DNA from: Candidimonas nitroreducens
GTDB taxonomy: Bacteria > Pseudomonadota > Gammaproteobacteria > Burkholderiales > Burkholderiaceae_B
Assembly (NCBI RefSeq): GCF_002209565.1
Contig: NZ_NJIH01000001.1
Location: 278,226-342,225, forward strand
Direction: 5' to 3'
Length of the DNA stretch: 64,000 nucleotides
Each line of letters begins with the position of its first letter. Position 1 is the first letter of the stretch. The translations under genes were made by a program, and so were the position numbers. Positions 8,666-16,378 of this stretch are shown here, one piece after another. The notes below the pieces were generated by a model that was not told where the DNA came from, searched no databases, and saw only the letters and a program-made list of their open reading frames with translations.

Positions 8666-9540
8666 TTAGCCCTCCTGAGCCGTCCAAGCCCTTCGGGGCG
8701 AACGAGTAACACGATGAAAATCATGGCATAGATGCCCAGCTGAGCAACTGATGGGCTGAAGATCAAAGTACCCACGGCCTCAAATATTCCTATCAGAATG
8801 CCGGCGAAGAAAGAGGCAAACACATTCTGCAATCCTCCCAGAACCACGATCACGAAGGCCAGCAGGGCCAGCTCCATACCACGGCCGGGATACAGAGTCG
8901 TGATTGTCATCAGCATCACACCGGCCAGAGCAGCCAAGGCGAAGCTCAGCGCCATGGTCACTCGGGACAGGCGCCCCACATCCAGTCCGATCAAAACAGC
9001 GCCCTTACGGTTGTCGGCGCTGGCCCGGATGGCCTTCCCCAGCCAGGTTCGCGAAAGAAAGACATGCAGCAGGATCACCGCGACCAGGGCCAGCGTACTG
9101 GCCACGACCGTTTCGGATTGCAGCACGACACCGCCAAACTCGATGGATTCTCCAGACGAAGGAAGGTAATGAACATCAGGGCCAAAGAAAAAACCAGCTA
9201 TATATATCAGCACCAGCAACAACCCGAAGGTGTAGATGATCTGCATATCTTCAGACATGCTTCCCAATCGGGCCATGACCGTATATTGCATGAGATAGCC
9301 AAGCCCATAGAACAGTGGCACGGCAATCACGGCGGCCAGATAGGGATGCATCAGGCCACTTTGCGACACCAGCAGAACGCCGTACATGGCCCACATCACG
9401 AATCCGGCATGAGCGAAGTTGACCACCTTCGTCACACCGAAGATCAGTGAAAATCCCATGGCAACGGCACCATATATGCAACCCATCATGGCGCCTGTGA
9501 GCAGCATCTGAACAAGAATCGAGGGAGACAACAACTCCAT
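8662..9540 (-). CDS. livH: LivH-type ABC transporter permease
   Basis: A 292-residue inner-membrane permease with about eight hydrophobic segments. Its N-terminus, GFSLIFGVTKVVNFAHAGFVM, matches the LivH pattern with NFAH. It should pair with the LivM half of the fusion protein to form the translocation pore. The stop codon overlaps the start of the fusion gene by 4 bases, indicating translational coupling, and the binding-protein gene ends 11 bases upstream. Substrate specificity is set by the binding protein, not by this subunit. Confidence 0.93.
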   Translation of the reverse strand: MELLSPSILVQMLLTGAMMGCIYGAVAMGFSLIFGVTKVVNFAHAGFVMWAMYGVLLVSQSGLMHPYLAAVIAVPLFYGLGYLMQYTVMARLGSMSEDMQIIYTFGLLLVLIYIAGFFFGPDVHYLPSSGESIEFGGVVLQSETVVASTLALVAVILLHVFLSRTWLGKAIRASADNRKGAVLIGLDVGRLSRVTMALSFALAALAGVMLMTITTLYPGRGMELALLAFVIVVLGGLQNVFASFFAGILIGIFEAVGTLIFSPSVAQLGIYAMIFIVLLVRPEGLGRLRRAK

Positions 9541-9551
9541 GTCCGACGCTC

Positions 9552-10832
9552 CTAGCTACGTTTATCCCATGTGGGAGGCGGCACCACCGGACTCTTCGAC
9601 GCCATTTCCTTGGGAGCGACCACCGTCAGCTGTTGATCAAGGATCTGGGCAACCACCGGCTGTGCTTTCACGTTGTCGTGCTTTTCTCCCCACTTGACGC
9701 CAAAGGGGATGATCACGTTCGGGTCTTCCCCGAAGGTCAGATCGATGTCGTTGATGGCATGCCATAGCGCTGCACGGTCTGGAGATTTGATCTTTTCCAA
9801 TGCGGCAACCATGGCCGCAGCGGCGCTGAGCGAGTAACCCGCCTGATCTTGGACGGCCACTTTGAATCGAGCCATATAGGCGTCAACCGTCGCTTTCGCG
9901 CCGGCAGGCAGCTTCTTGACCATGCTCGGCGTCCAGCCCAACGTGGTCAGCACGTAGTTGGCATCCTTCTTGAGATTGCCGACAAATTGCAAATTGGGCG
10001 GTGCGCCTGCCGGATGGATATTGGCGAACAGATTCAGGCGCAATTGCTTCATGGCACGCTGGATCAGTACCCCATCGGCCGGATACGAGGCCTGGAAAAC
10101 GACATCCACTTTCTCTGCCTTGAGCTTGTTCACGATGCCTGTGGCTTCGGTCAGCCTGGATGCCGTATAAGCGATTCGATCCACAAGTTGCCAGTCACTG
10201 ATTTTTCCAATGGCACTCTTGAACAGATCGCCCGCCCCTGTCCCATAGGCTAGATCTTCGTGCAGAATGGCTACCCGCTTGACTGGACGACCGCTGGCCT
10301 GCTCCATTTCACGCACGAACTTGACGGCCCGTTCAACCGTCTGTCGGGTATTGATCGCCGCGCAATAGAAATACTTCAGATTGCGCTCGGTGAGCATGTA
10401 ATCCACGCTGGTGTCGATCGCAGGTACCTGGTAGCGTTCGCTGACTTCGCTGCCGACACGGGCGGGGCCGCTGGCTGCCCAACCCAAAATGCCCAGTACA
10501 TTCTCACGCGTGATCAGGCGTTCGGTTTCCGATGATGTGACGCGCAGATCGCTCTGATGGTCGGCCACGACGAGCTTGATCTGGGCTCCACCCAGGGAAC
10601 GGATGCCGCCCGACTGGTTGACGCGGTCGACAACCACCTGGAAGGCGCGATGCGCATCGCGCCCATAATCGGCGCTGGAGCCAGTCAGGCCGACGACAAC
10701 TCCGATAGGAATTTCTTTCGGAGCAGCCCTGACGAAACCAGGAGCCAATTGTGCAACTACCGCACCCGCGGTGGCTTTGAGCAACGCGCGCCGACTGAAT
10801 ACGCCCTTGCTCTGATCAAATTTTCCATTCAT
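9552..10832 (-). CDS. HAAT-family ABC transporter substrate-binding protein, Tat-type leader
   Basis: A 426-residue periplasmic binding protein of the LivJ/LivK-like (peripla_BP_6) type. The leader has SRRALLK at 13-19 followed by a hydrophobic run and an AxA-type site near APKEIP, so Tat export is likely. IPIGVVVGLTGSSADYGRDA opens the mature domain, a typical ligand-pocket start for this family, and FEDPN-type C-terminal segments follow. It captures the pathway substrate for LivH/LivMG/LivF. Members of this family often bind aromatic or small carboxylates. It is 100 bases downstream of the PrpF-type gene. Confidence 0.92.
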   Translation of the reverse strand: MNGKFDQSKGVFSRRALLKATAGAVVAQLAPGFVRAAPKEIPIGVVVGLTGSSADYGRDAHRAFQVVVDRVNQSGGIRSLGGAQIKLVVADHQSDLRVTSSETERLITRENVLGILGWAASGPARVGSEVSERYQVPAIDTSVDYMLTERNLKYFYCAAINTRQTVERAVKFVREMEQASGRPVKRVAILHEDLAYGTGAGDLFKSAIGKISDWQLVDRIAYTASRLTEATGIVNKLKAEKVDVVFQASYPADGVLIQRAMKQLRLNLFANIHPAGAPPNLQFVGNLKKDANYVLTTLGWTPSMVKKLPAGAKATVDAYMARFKVAVQDQAGYSLSAAAAMVAALEKIKSPDRAALWHAINDIDLTFGEDPNVIIPFGVKWGEKHDNVKAQPVVAQILDQQLTVVAPKEMASKSPVVPPPTWDKRS

Positions 10833-10932
10833 GTCTCTCTCCTCATCTTGCTGGGTTTACTGCTTGATCCACGATGTTTTCTACACCCTTTTCCTGCCCG
10901 AATTCTTCATTCCGGTTTGACCATAACTTACG

Positions 10933-11970
10933 CTAGAACCATACCGTTCCTTGCATGATGGTGCGCGCCGTTCGTTCGACCTCGGCCGAAGCAATACCAC
11001 CGTCGGGCTTGGGCTGCGCAAATGCCGTCATCTTCGTACCGGAAGAAACCACCGTCAGTGCCTTCGCACGATCGGCGTCCGCACACACTTCTGCCACCAA
11101 ACTCGCAGGCAGCAATCTGGCGGCAGCCAGGCACATCGCTGCAGTCACGGGGACGGTCTGAATGACCCGCCCCATTGACACCGCCGAAATTCTGACCTGC
11201 TGCGCATGACTCTCTTTGCGATGCAGCAGCACGACCCGCGGGCATGCCGGCGCTTCCGTGTTTGCACTGGCAGGCGAGGTAGCCACACCTAAGGCTACAC
11301 TGCATTCGCCGCGAATCCGCTCGATCAGCGCGACTTTTTCCGGATCATCCAGAGAGTCATTGCCAATAACTTCGTCATACAGCAGGAAAAGATAGGGATG
11401 CGTCACGTCCACCAGGCTCGACTGATAAGTATGACCGTCAACGACCATATGATCTCGTTCCGAACCGGTGGGCAGCAGCCTTCCAAGCACGGCTCCTTCG
11501 GGTTCTAGATAACGCGTTTTGACCGTGGCCGGCTGGCCGCGCTCATGCGACTGCATGTCGGCGATCTCGGTTTCGACCAGCCCGCCCGTCGAAAGATTGC
11601 GCAACCGAATGGGGCCATCCCAGGATGCGGGGATCATGCCTTCTTCAAGCGCATAAACGGGAACCGACGCAGTCATGTTTCCACAGGTACCGCTCCAGTC
11701 CACCGAGTTCTGGCCGCAAACGATATTGCCAACCGCATACTCGATCATGACGCCGGCCGGGTTGTCCGGGGCAGGCCGAAGCACCACGACTTTGCTCGTC
11801 GTGGGTGTGCCCCCGCCCAACGCATCGGTCTGCACCACTCCCCCGCCGACCAGCCGTACGACTGCAGCATCGCGTGCCGAATCTTCTGCTGGCAGGGACT
11901 CAGCCAGCAGCACAGGGCCGCGACTCGTTCCCCCTCGCATCAGTATCACTTTGGCACACAGGATGTTCAT
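10933..11970 (-). CDS. PrpF/4-oxalomesaconate-tautomerase family isomerase
   Basis: About 345 residues from the ATG at 11970, one base after the preceding gene's stop; the frame continues upstream to 12033 but is inside that gene. The N-terminus MRGGTSRGPVLL, then DALGGGTPTTSKVVVL and NIVCGQNSVDWSGTCGNMTA, match PrpF proteins of the diaminopimelate-epimerase fold, including the conserved Cys-Gly-Asn turn. Known members move a C=C bond: PrpF converts 2-methyl-trans-aconitate to the cis form, and LigU/GalD tautomerise 4-oxalomesaconate. It predicts an unsaturated branched di- or tricarboxylate in this pathway. No AcnD or 2-methylcitrate synthase lies nearby, so it is not the standard propionate locus. 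Confidence 0.88.
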   Translation of the reverse strand: MNILCAKVILMRGGTSRGPVLLAESLPAEDSARDAAVVRLVGGGVVQTDALGGGTPTTSKVVVLRPAPDNPAGVMIEYAVGNIVCGQNSVDWSGTCGNMTASVPVYALEEGMIPASWDGPIRLRNLSTGGLVETEIADMQSHERGQPATVKTRYLEPEGAVLGRLLPTGSERDHMVVDGHTYQSSLVDVTHPYLFLLYDEVIGNDSLDDPEKVALIERIRGECSVALGVATSPASANTEAPACPRVVLLHRKESHAQQVRISAVSMGRVIQTVPVTAAMCLAAARLLPASLVAEVCADADRAKALTVVSSGTKMTAFAQPKPDGGIASAEVERTARTIMQGTVWF

Positions 11971-11971
11971 G

Positions 11972-13726
11972 TCAGTTTTTCCAGACCAGGGAACGTGAAG
12001 TATCGTCGAGCGCACGCAGAGTGCCTCCCCCACTCGGATGAGTCGACGTAATCTCCGAACGGATATCCAATACGCAAGGGCCGTTCTGCTGTGCTGCCCA
12101 TTGGAATGCGGCAGCCAGCTCGGCGGGATCGGTCACAGTCCGACCCGGAATCCCGCAACCTTGAGCCACCGTCTTGAAATCCAGGCGGTAATCAGGATTG
12201 GCACCCGAACCGTCAAACAGCGCATAGGAGGTTCTGCCCACCTGCGCCATCTGCGTATTGCGCACGACACCATAGGCAGCATCATCGATTACCACGAGCG
12301 TGATCGGTAAGCGATATTCCGCCAGAGTAGGCAAGGCCGACAAGGACATCGCCAGCCCGCCGTCACCCACCCAGGCCACCGTACGCGCCTCGGGGCGCGC
12401 CAGGGCAGCACCGACGGCGCCGGCCAAGCCGATGCCCATGGCTGCTCCGCCCATGCTGCTGACAATATAGTCATCGGCACGTGCCTCGAACTGCTGCACG
12501 ATCCACTTGTGGTGCTTGCCGCAGTCATTGACGAGATTAATCGGCCCCTCGACGGAGCGACGCAATGCCTGAACGACAGCCCCTGTCCCGATCGCCCCTG
12601 TGGAGCCGGGTGCTTGGGAGGCCAGGGCGGTTTGTTCCCATGCCTGCCGTACCTCCTGCAAATGGGCGAACCAGGCGGACAAGTCGGGATTCTTGCTGCC
12701 CTTTTGCGCTGTAGCCAGATCTTCGAGAGCGGCACGCAGATCGCCGACAAGCGCCTCTTCGACCGGATAAGTATTGGCAATGCCGCTCATGCAGATATCC
12801 GCCTGGATAATCCGGCACTGGGGGCTAAAGGTAGCGTTAGGTGTGCACGAACTGGCGGTGGCTTCCGCCAATCGCGCCCCTAGCACCAGGATGAGATCGG
12901 CAGAGCGAGTCGCTTCGTTAGCCGTTGCCGTCCCCGTCCATCCCGCCACCCCGACTGACAGAGGGTGGTCTTCCGGGAAACACCCTTTGCCCGACGCAGT
13001 GGTGGCGACCGGAACCTGCAGTTGTTCCACCAGGATCCGCAATTGCGCGCGAGCTCGTCCTAGGTTCACACCATTACCGGCCAGGATGACCGGCCGCTTG
13101 GCTGATGCCAGCATGGCAACGGCACGCTCCACACTCCGGGCATCGGGGCGCGGACGGGCATCGAAGGCGAATTGAGCCAACTGAGCCGACGGCACTTCGA
13201 CCTCCTGATCCCATATTTCCTGCGAGACGCACAGTGCAACAGGCCCCGGGCGGCCGGATGTGGCTACTCGTAGCGCTGACACTGCGTGATGTGCAAGATC
13301 GGCTGCCGAGCGTGGCTGCCAGAGCCGCTTGACCGTCGGCCGGATCAGTTGCGGCAGATCGTCATTGATCTGGCGCGAGAGTTCTTGATAACCCCCGCGT
13401 CCCATGCTGGCCGATGCGGTATTTCCAGCAACGAACAACATGCTGGAATAGTCTGCATAGGCATTGGCTACTGCGGTCAGCGCGTTGCCAGCGCCCGGAA
13501 AAGCATGAGTAAAAGCGGCCATAAGACGCCCGCTTACGCGAAAGTATGCATCTGCCGCAAATGCTGCGGTCGCCTCGTGCCGCGGCAAGATCGTCTTGAA
13601 CCACGGATTGTCGCCCACCTCCAGTGCGAAGTTGCTGATGGTATGCCCCGGAATGCCGGACACGACACTGATGCCTGCCTGCTCCATCACGGTGGTCAGA
13701 ACTTTTGCTCCTGTCATTTTGATCAT
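11972..13726 (-). CDS. Thiamine diphosphate-dependent enzyme (acetolactate synthase/benzoylformate decarboxylase-like)
   Basis: First gene of the catabolic operon, 584 residues, the usual three-domain length. The cofactor-activating glutamate is E51 in PRHEATAAFAADAY. The central domain follows at about 200-340, and the ThDP/Mg motif begins with GDGGLAMSLSAL and ends with VVIDDAAYG (DD in place of NN). It should decarboxylate a 2-oxo acid or ligate the resulting aldehyde. No acetolactate-synthase small subunit is adjacent, which argues for a catabolic decarboxylase or lyase rather than valine biosynthesis. AGGTAGGG just before the ATG serves as ribosome-binding site; an ATG three codons later is possible. 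Confidence 0.88.
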   Translation of the reverse strand: MIKMTGAKVLTTVMEQAGISVVSGIPGHTISNFALEVGDNPWFKTILPRHEATAAFAADAYFRVSGRLMAAFTHAFPGAGNALTAVANAYADYSSMLFVAGNTASASMGRGGYQELSRQINDDLPQLIRPTVKRLWQPRSAADLAHHAVSALRVATSGRPGPVALCVSQEIWDQEVEVPSAQLAQFAFDARPRPDARSVERAVAMLASAKRPVILAGNGVNLGRARAQLRILVEQLQVPVATTASGKGCFPEDHPLSVGVAGWTGTATANEATRSADLILVLGARLAEATASSCTPNATFSPQCRIIQADICMSGIANTYPVEEALVGDLRAALEDLATAQKGSKNPDLSAWFAHLQEVRQAWEQTALASQAPGSTGAIGTGAVVQALRRSVEGPINLVNDCGKHHKWIVQQFEARADDYIVSSMGGAAMGIGLAGAVGAALARPEARTVAWVGDGGLAMSLSALPTLAEYRLPITLVVIDDAAYGVVRNTQMAQVGRTSYALFDGSGANPDYRLDFKTVAQGCGIPGRTVTDPAELAAAFQWAAQQNGPCVLDIRSEITSTHPSGGGTLRALDDTSRSLVWKN

Positions 13727-13779
13727 GCCGCACCCTACCTTTTCTATCTGACGTGTATTGTTTCAGTGCTGGTTGCGTA

Positions 13780-13799
13780 TTAAGCAACCGGTTGCGTAA
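13780..13799. promoter_or_regulatory. Candidate IclR-type operator of the catabolic operon
   Basis: GCAACCGGTTGC at 13784-13795 is a perfect 12-base palindrome, extended to TTA-n-palindrome-n-TAA. A third half-site GGTTGC lies at 13771-13776, so GGTTGCGTA occurs twice (13771-13779 and 13790-13798). It lies directly downstream of the -10 of the predicted minus-strand promoter and should cover the transcription start, which is the position expected for a repressor. The IclR protein of the same operon is the likely binder; that link is an inference. Confidence 0.6.
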
Positions 13800-13829
13800 A
13801 TTAAACATTACAGCCAGATTGAGTGTCAA
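13800..13829 (-). promoter_or_regulatory. Sigma-70-like promoter of the catabolic operon
   Basis: Read on the minus strand, TTGACA (13829-13824) is followed after 18 bases by TTTAAT (13805-13800). Transcription would begin near 13793, giving a leader of about 67 bases before the thiamine-diphosphate enzyme gene. The downstream palindrome overlaps the predicted start site. Confidence 0.6.
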
Positions 13830-14234
13830 GCTTTTATTCATGGCGCACCGCACAAGTAAAGACCGAGGCCTGTCGACCACCAACTGGCAGATATCGAGTA
13901 GATCCGGCACAACTGTCATTCGCTTCAACGACCCGCGATGGCTCGGCAATGGCCGGATCTACCCATGCAGGCGGCGGCGTGCACCCGGGCGGTTCGACAA
14001 TCGGTATAGAGGGGTGTTCTTGAGAACAGCGTCTGCCACACCACCTTGCATGTTTAAGTTCCCGTCACAGAAAGACGTTGGGGTTCGAGATCCCGACTGA
14101 AGCGTTGGACGAGGTGTTGCACTAATCGTCCGAATCCGCAGAAGTCGGAAGTCGAATTCTTCTCATGGGGGAGTTCTAGAACATGAGGGAATCGAGGCTC
14201 ATGGATAGATAGCCAGGCCAAGGCCCGGCCCGCT
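13830..14234. other. Non-coding spacer between catabolic operon and sensor kinase gene
   Basis: Besides the promoter elements listed separately, this stretch contains only short open frames without ribosome-binding sites or recognisable motifs. It resembles a patchwork of decayed sequence and may mark the far edge of an acquired segment, but no insertion-sequence terminal repeats could be identified. Confidence 0.4.
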
Positions 14235-15563
14235 TCATGACGGACTCAAGCCTTGCAGCGTGACGCAGACGCCTCCCGACGGGCTTTCGCTGATTGTCAA
14301 CGTCGCCCGGTGATGCGCTGCGATTTCACGCGCGATGGCCAGCCCCAGGCCGCTGCCGTGTTGCTGGGTGCCGGCAATCCGGTAGAAACGATCAAATACG
14401 CGATCCCGGTCTTCGGCGGCAATGCCGGGGCCGTTGTCCTGCACGCTGACGTGGGTTCCGCCCGAACCGTATCGCAGCATTACATCCACTTTGCCGCCAT
14501 TCGGCGTGTAGCGTATGGCATTGTCGACCAGATTTCCGAGCAGGATTTCGATGCCATTCGGATCCGCCGTCACCGTGAAAAGATTGCTGGAGGCGGCTCC
14601 TTCGAACTCGAGGCCGAGATCGATCTGCTTGGCGTCTGCAAGCGGCATGTGGTTGGCGACCACACGCTCGCACAATTTGCGCAAGCTGAATGAAGTAAAT
14701 GCCGGGACGTGCCGGGCATCTTCCCGAGCCAGGGCCAGAATCTGGCTGACCAGGTGGATGACGCGATTGAGCCGCCCCTCGATCCGCGTCAGGGTTTGCC
14801 TGCCTGCCGACAAGGCCTCGTCCCGCCGGGCGGCCTGTACCTGCAGCTTTAGCGCGGTCAGCGGCGATCGCAGCTCATGCGCAGCATCGGCGATGAAGAC
14901 ACGCTGGGCTCTCGATGCCGCGTCGAGGCGCACGAACAGGTCGTCCAGCGCGTCGACCAAGGGCCTCAATTCGCTTGGGCTGCCTCCGTCCAGGTTCAAA
15001 GGCGCCAGGGAATTGAAGGAGCGCGTCTGCAAGCTACGCGAAATGCCGTTCAAAGGGGCCAGGCCGCGCCTGACGACCAGCATGACAATTACGATGATCG
15101 CGGGGATGAGGAGCCCTAATGGCCACAATGTACGCAGGGCCAGCTGCAGCGCCAGGTCGTCGCGCACGGATACGGGTTGCGCAACCTGGATGTAGCGGCC
15201 GCCCTGCTGTGCTCCGTATACCCGCCAGTGGTATTCGTCGTGCTCTATGGTTCGTATGCCCGGCGGGAAGCGCGGCAGTTCGACGCCTTCAAGAGAGCGG
15301 TAGATGGCGCTGCCTCCCCTATCCCAGATTTCAATGAAGAGCCGGTCTTCCGACAAGCCGCGGAAATCCGGCATGCCATGCGCGCTGGATGCGGCCCCTT
15401 CGATATCGGCCGGCAAAGACAGCGCAACCGTCCTGAGTTCGTAATCGAAAAGCTCATTGGCTTCGCTGCGCGCTGTGTGGAAGATGCCGAATCCCGCAGC
15501 CAGCGCAGCAGCCCCCAGGCCGGCGATCAGCCAGCCCAGCAGCCAGCGGCGTATGGACGTCAT
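14235..15563 (-). CDS. Two-component sensor histidine kinase (QseC/PmrB/TctE type)
   Basis: A 442-residue membrane kinase. Membrane segment 1 spans about 7-29, a periplasmic sensor region about 30-145, and membrane segment 2 about 146-166. HAMP follows, then the H-box AADAAHELRSPLTAL with phospho-acceptor H229. The ATPase domain has the N-box NLVDNAIRYTPNGG, the G1 box VQDNGPGIA and the G2 box GSGLGLAIA. It should phosphorylate the response regulator encoded just upstream; the two genes overlap by 4 bases. The divergent efflux operon is the probable target. The signal is unknown; metals, cationic peptides and bile- or solvent-like compounds are typical for relatives. Confidence 0.93.
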   Translation of the reverse strand: MTSIRRWLLGWLIAGLGAAALAAGFGIFHTARSEANELFDYELRTVALSLPADIEGAASSAHGMPDFRGLSEDRLFIEIWDRGGSAIYRSLEGVELPRFPPGIRTIEHDEYHWRVYGAQQGGRYIQVAQPVSVRDDLALQLALRTLWPLGLLIPAIIVIVMLVVRRGLAPLNGISRSLQTRSFNSLAPLNLDGGSPSELRPLVDALDDLFVRLDAASRAQRVFIADAAHELRSPLTALKLQVQAARRDEALSAGRQTLTRIEGRLNRVIHLVSQILALAREDARHVPAFTSFSLRKLCERVVANHMPLADAKQIDLGLEFEGAASSNLFTVTADPNGIEILLGNLVDNAIRYTPNGGKVDVMLRYGSGGTHVSVQDNGPGIAAEDRDRVFDRFYRIAGTQQHGSGLGLAIAREIAAHHRATLTISESPSGGVCVTLQGLSPS

Positions 15564-16222
15564 GCCAGCCTCTGCAATCGGTACCCGACTCCGCGCACGG
15601 TTTCGATCCGCTCGGCGCCGAGCTTGCGGCGCAGGCTGTGAATGTGTACTTGAATCGCATTGCTGCCCACCTCTTCTCCCCAGCCGTACAGTTTTTCTTC
15701 CAGCTCCGAGCGGGTGTAGACCCGGGCGGGCGCTTCGATCAATATTTGCAGAAGACTGAATTCACGCGGTACCAGGGAAAGCGGCCGGCCTTCGAGCGTG
15801 GCCTCGTGCGTGATGGGGTTCAGAGCCAAGTCGCCATGGGTATACACGGGATTGGCTTGGCCGATGCGGCGCCGTAACAAGGCGCGTATGCGCGCGGACA
15901 GCTCATCCAGGTCGAAGGGCTTGACCAGATAATCGTCGGCGCCGGCGTCCAGGCCGTCGATACGGCTTTGCACCGCATCGCGTGCGGTAAGAATGATGAT
16001 CGGTGTATTGCCGCCCCGCCGCCGATAAAGATCCAGCACCTCCAGTCCGTCGCCTTTGGGCAGGCCCAGATCCAGCATTACCAGATCGTAGAGATCATGC
16101 AGCAATGAAAGCTCGGCCTGACGGGCATCGCGGGCCCAGTCTATCGCGTAGCCAGTCTGGTGCATGGTCTCGACGATGGTCTCGCCGATCATTTCATCGT
16201 CTTCAACCAGCAATAGCCGCAT
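15560..16222 (-). CDS. OmpR-family response regulator (QseB/PmrA type)
   Basis: About 220 residues from the ATG at 16222, which places MRLLLVEDDE at the N-terminus; an earlier start would add an unrelated tail. Receiver domain: acidic pair at 8-9, phospho-acceptor D51 in VMLDLGLP, T79 and K101. The C-terminal winged helix ends with GVGYRLQ. The CTTAAG-N5-CTTAAT and related box in the gap to the efflux operon match the PmrA/QseB recognition pattern, so it probably regulates both itself and the divergent operon. It forms a translationally coupled pair with the kinase. Confidence 0.94.
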   Translation of the reverse strand: MRLLLVEDDEMIGETIVETMHQTGYAIDWARDARQAELSLLHDLYDLVMLDLGLPKGDGLEVLDLYRRRGGNTPIIILTARDAVQSRIDGLDAGADDYLVKPFDLDELSARIRALLRRRIGQANPVYTHGDLALNPITHEATLEGRPLSLVPREFSLLQILIEAPARVYTRSELEEKLYGWGEEVGSNAIQVHIHSLRRKLGAERIETVRGVGYRLQRLA

Positions 16223-16263
16223 GTAGGCTCTCCTGTCAATGCCGCCATTCTGGCCGGGCAAAC

Positions 16264-16304
16264 ATTAAGAGAGCCTTAAACCCGCGGCTTAAGCATCTCT
16301 TAAT
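16264..16304. promoter_or_regulatory. Two PmrA/QseB-type direct-repeat boxes
   Basis: Four TTAA half-sites start at 16265, 16276, 16289 and 16300. They form two boxes, ATTAAG-N5-CTTAAA (16264-16280) and CTTAAG-N5-CTTAAT (16288-16304). Half-sites within a box are 11 bases apart, one helical turn, as OmpR-family tandem binding requires. The downstream box would replace the -35 of an efflux promoter whose -10 may be GACAAT at 16316-16321. Confidence 0.7.
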
Positions 16305-16378
16305 CATGACTTGAAGACAATGCCCCCTGTCGCTGCAAGCAAATATTCGCGCGAGCATTACCACCCGGAGGCATTCCT

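Noticed and set aside
11972..13726. Acetolactate synthase for valine biosynthesis
   Set aside because: There is no small regulatory subunit or ilvC next to it, and the context is a catabolic operon.
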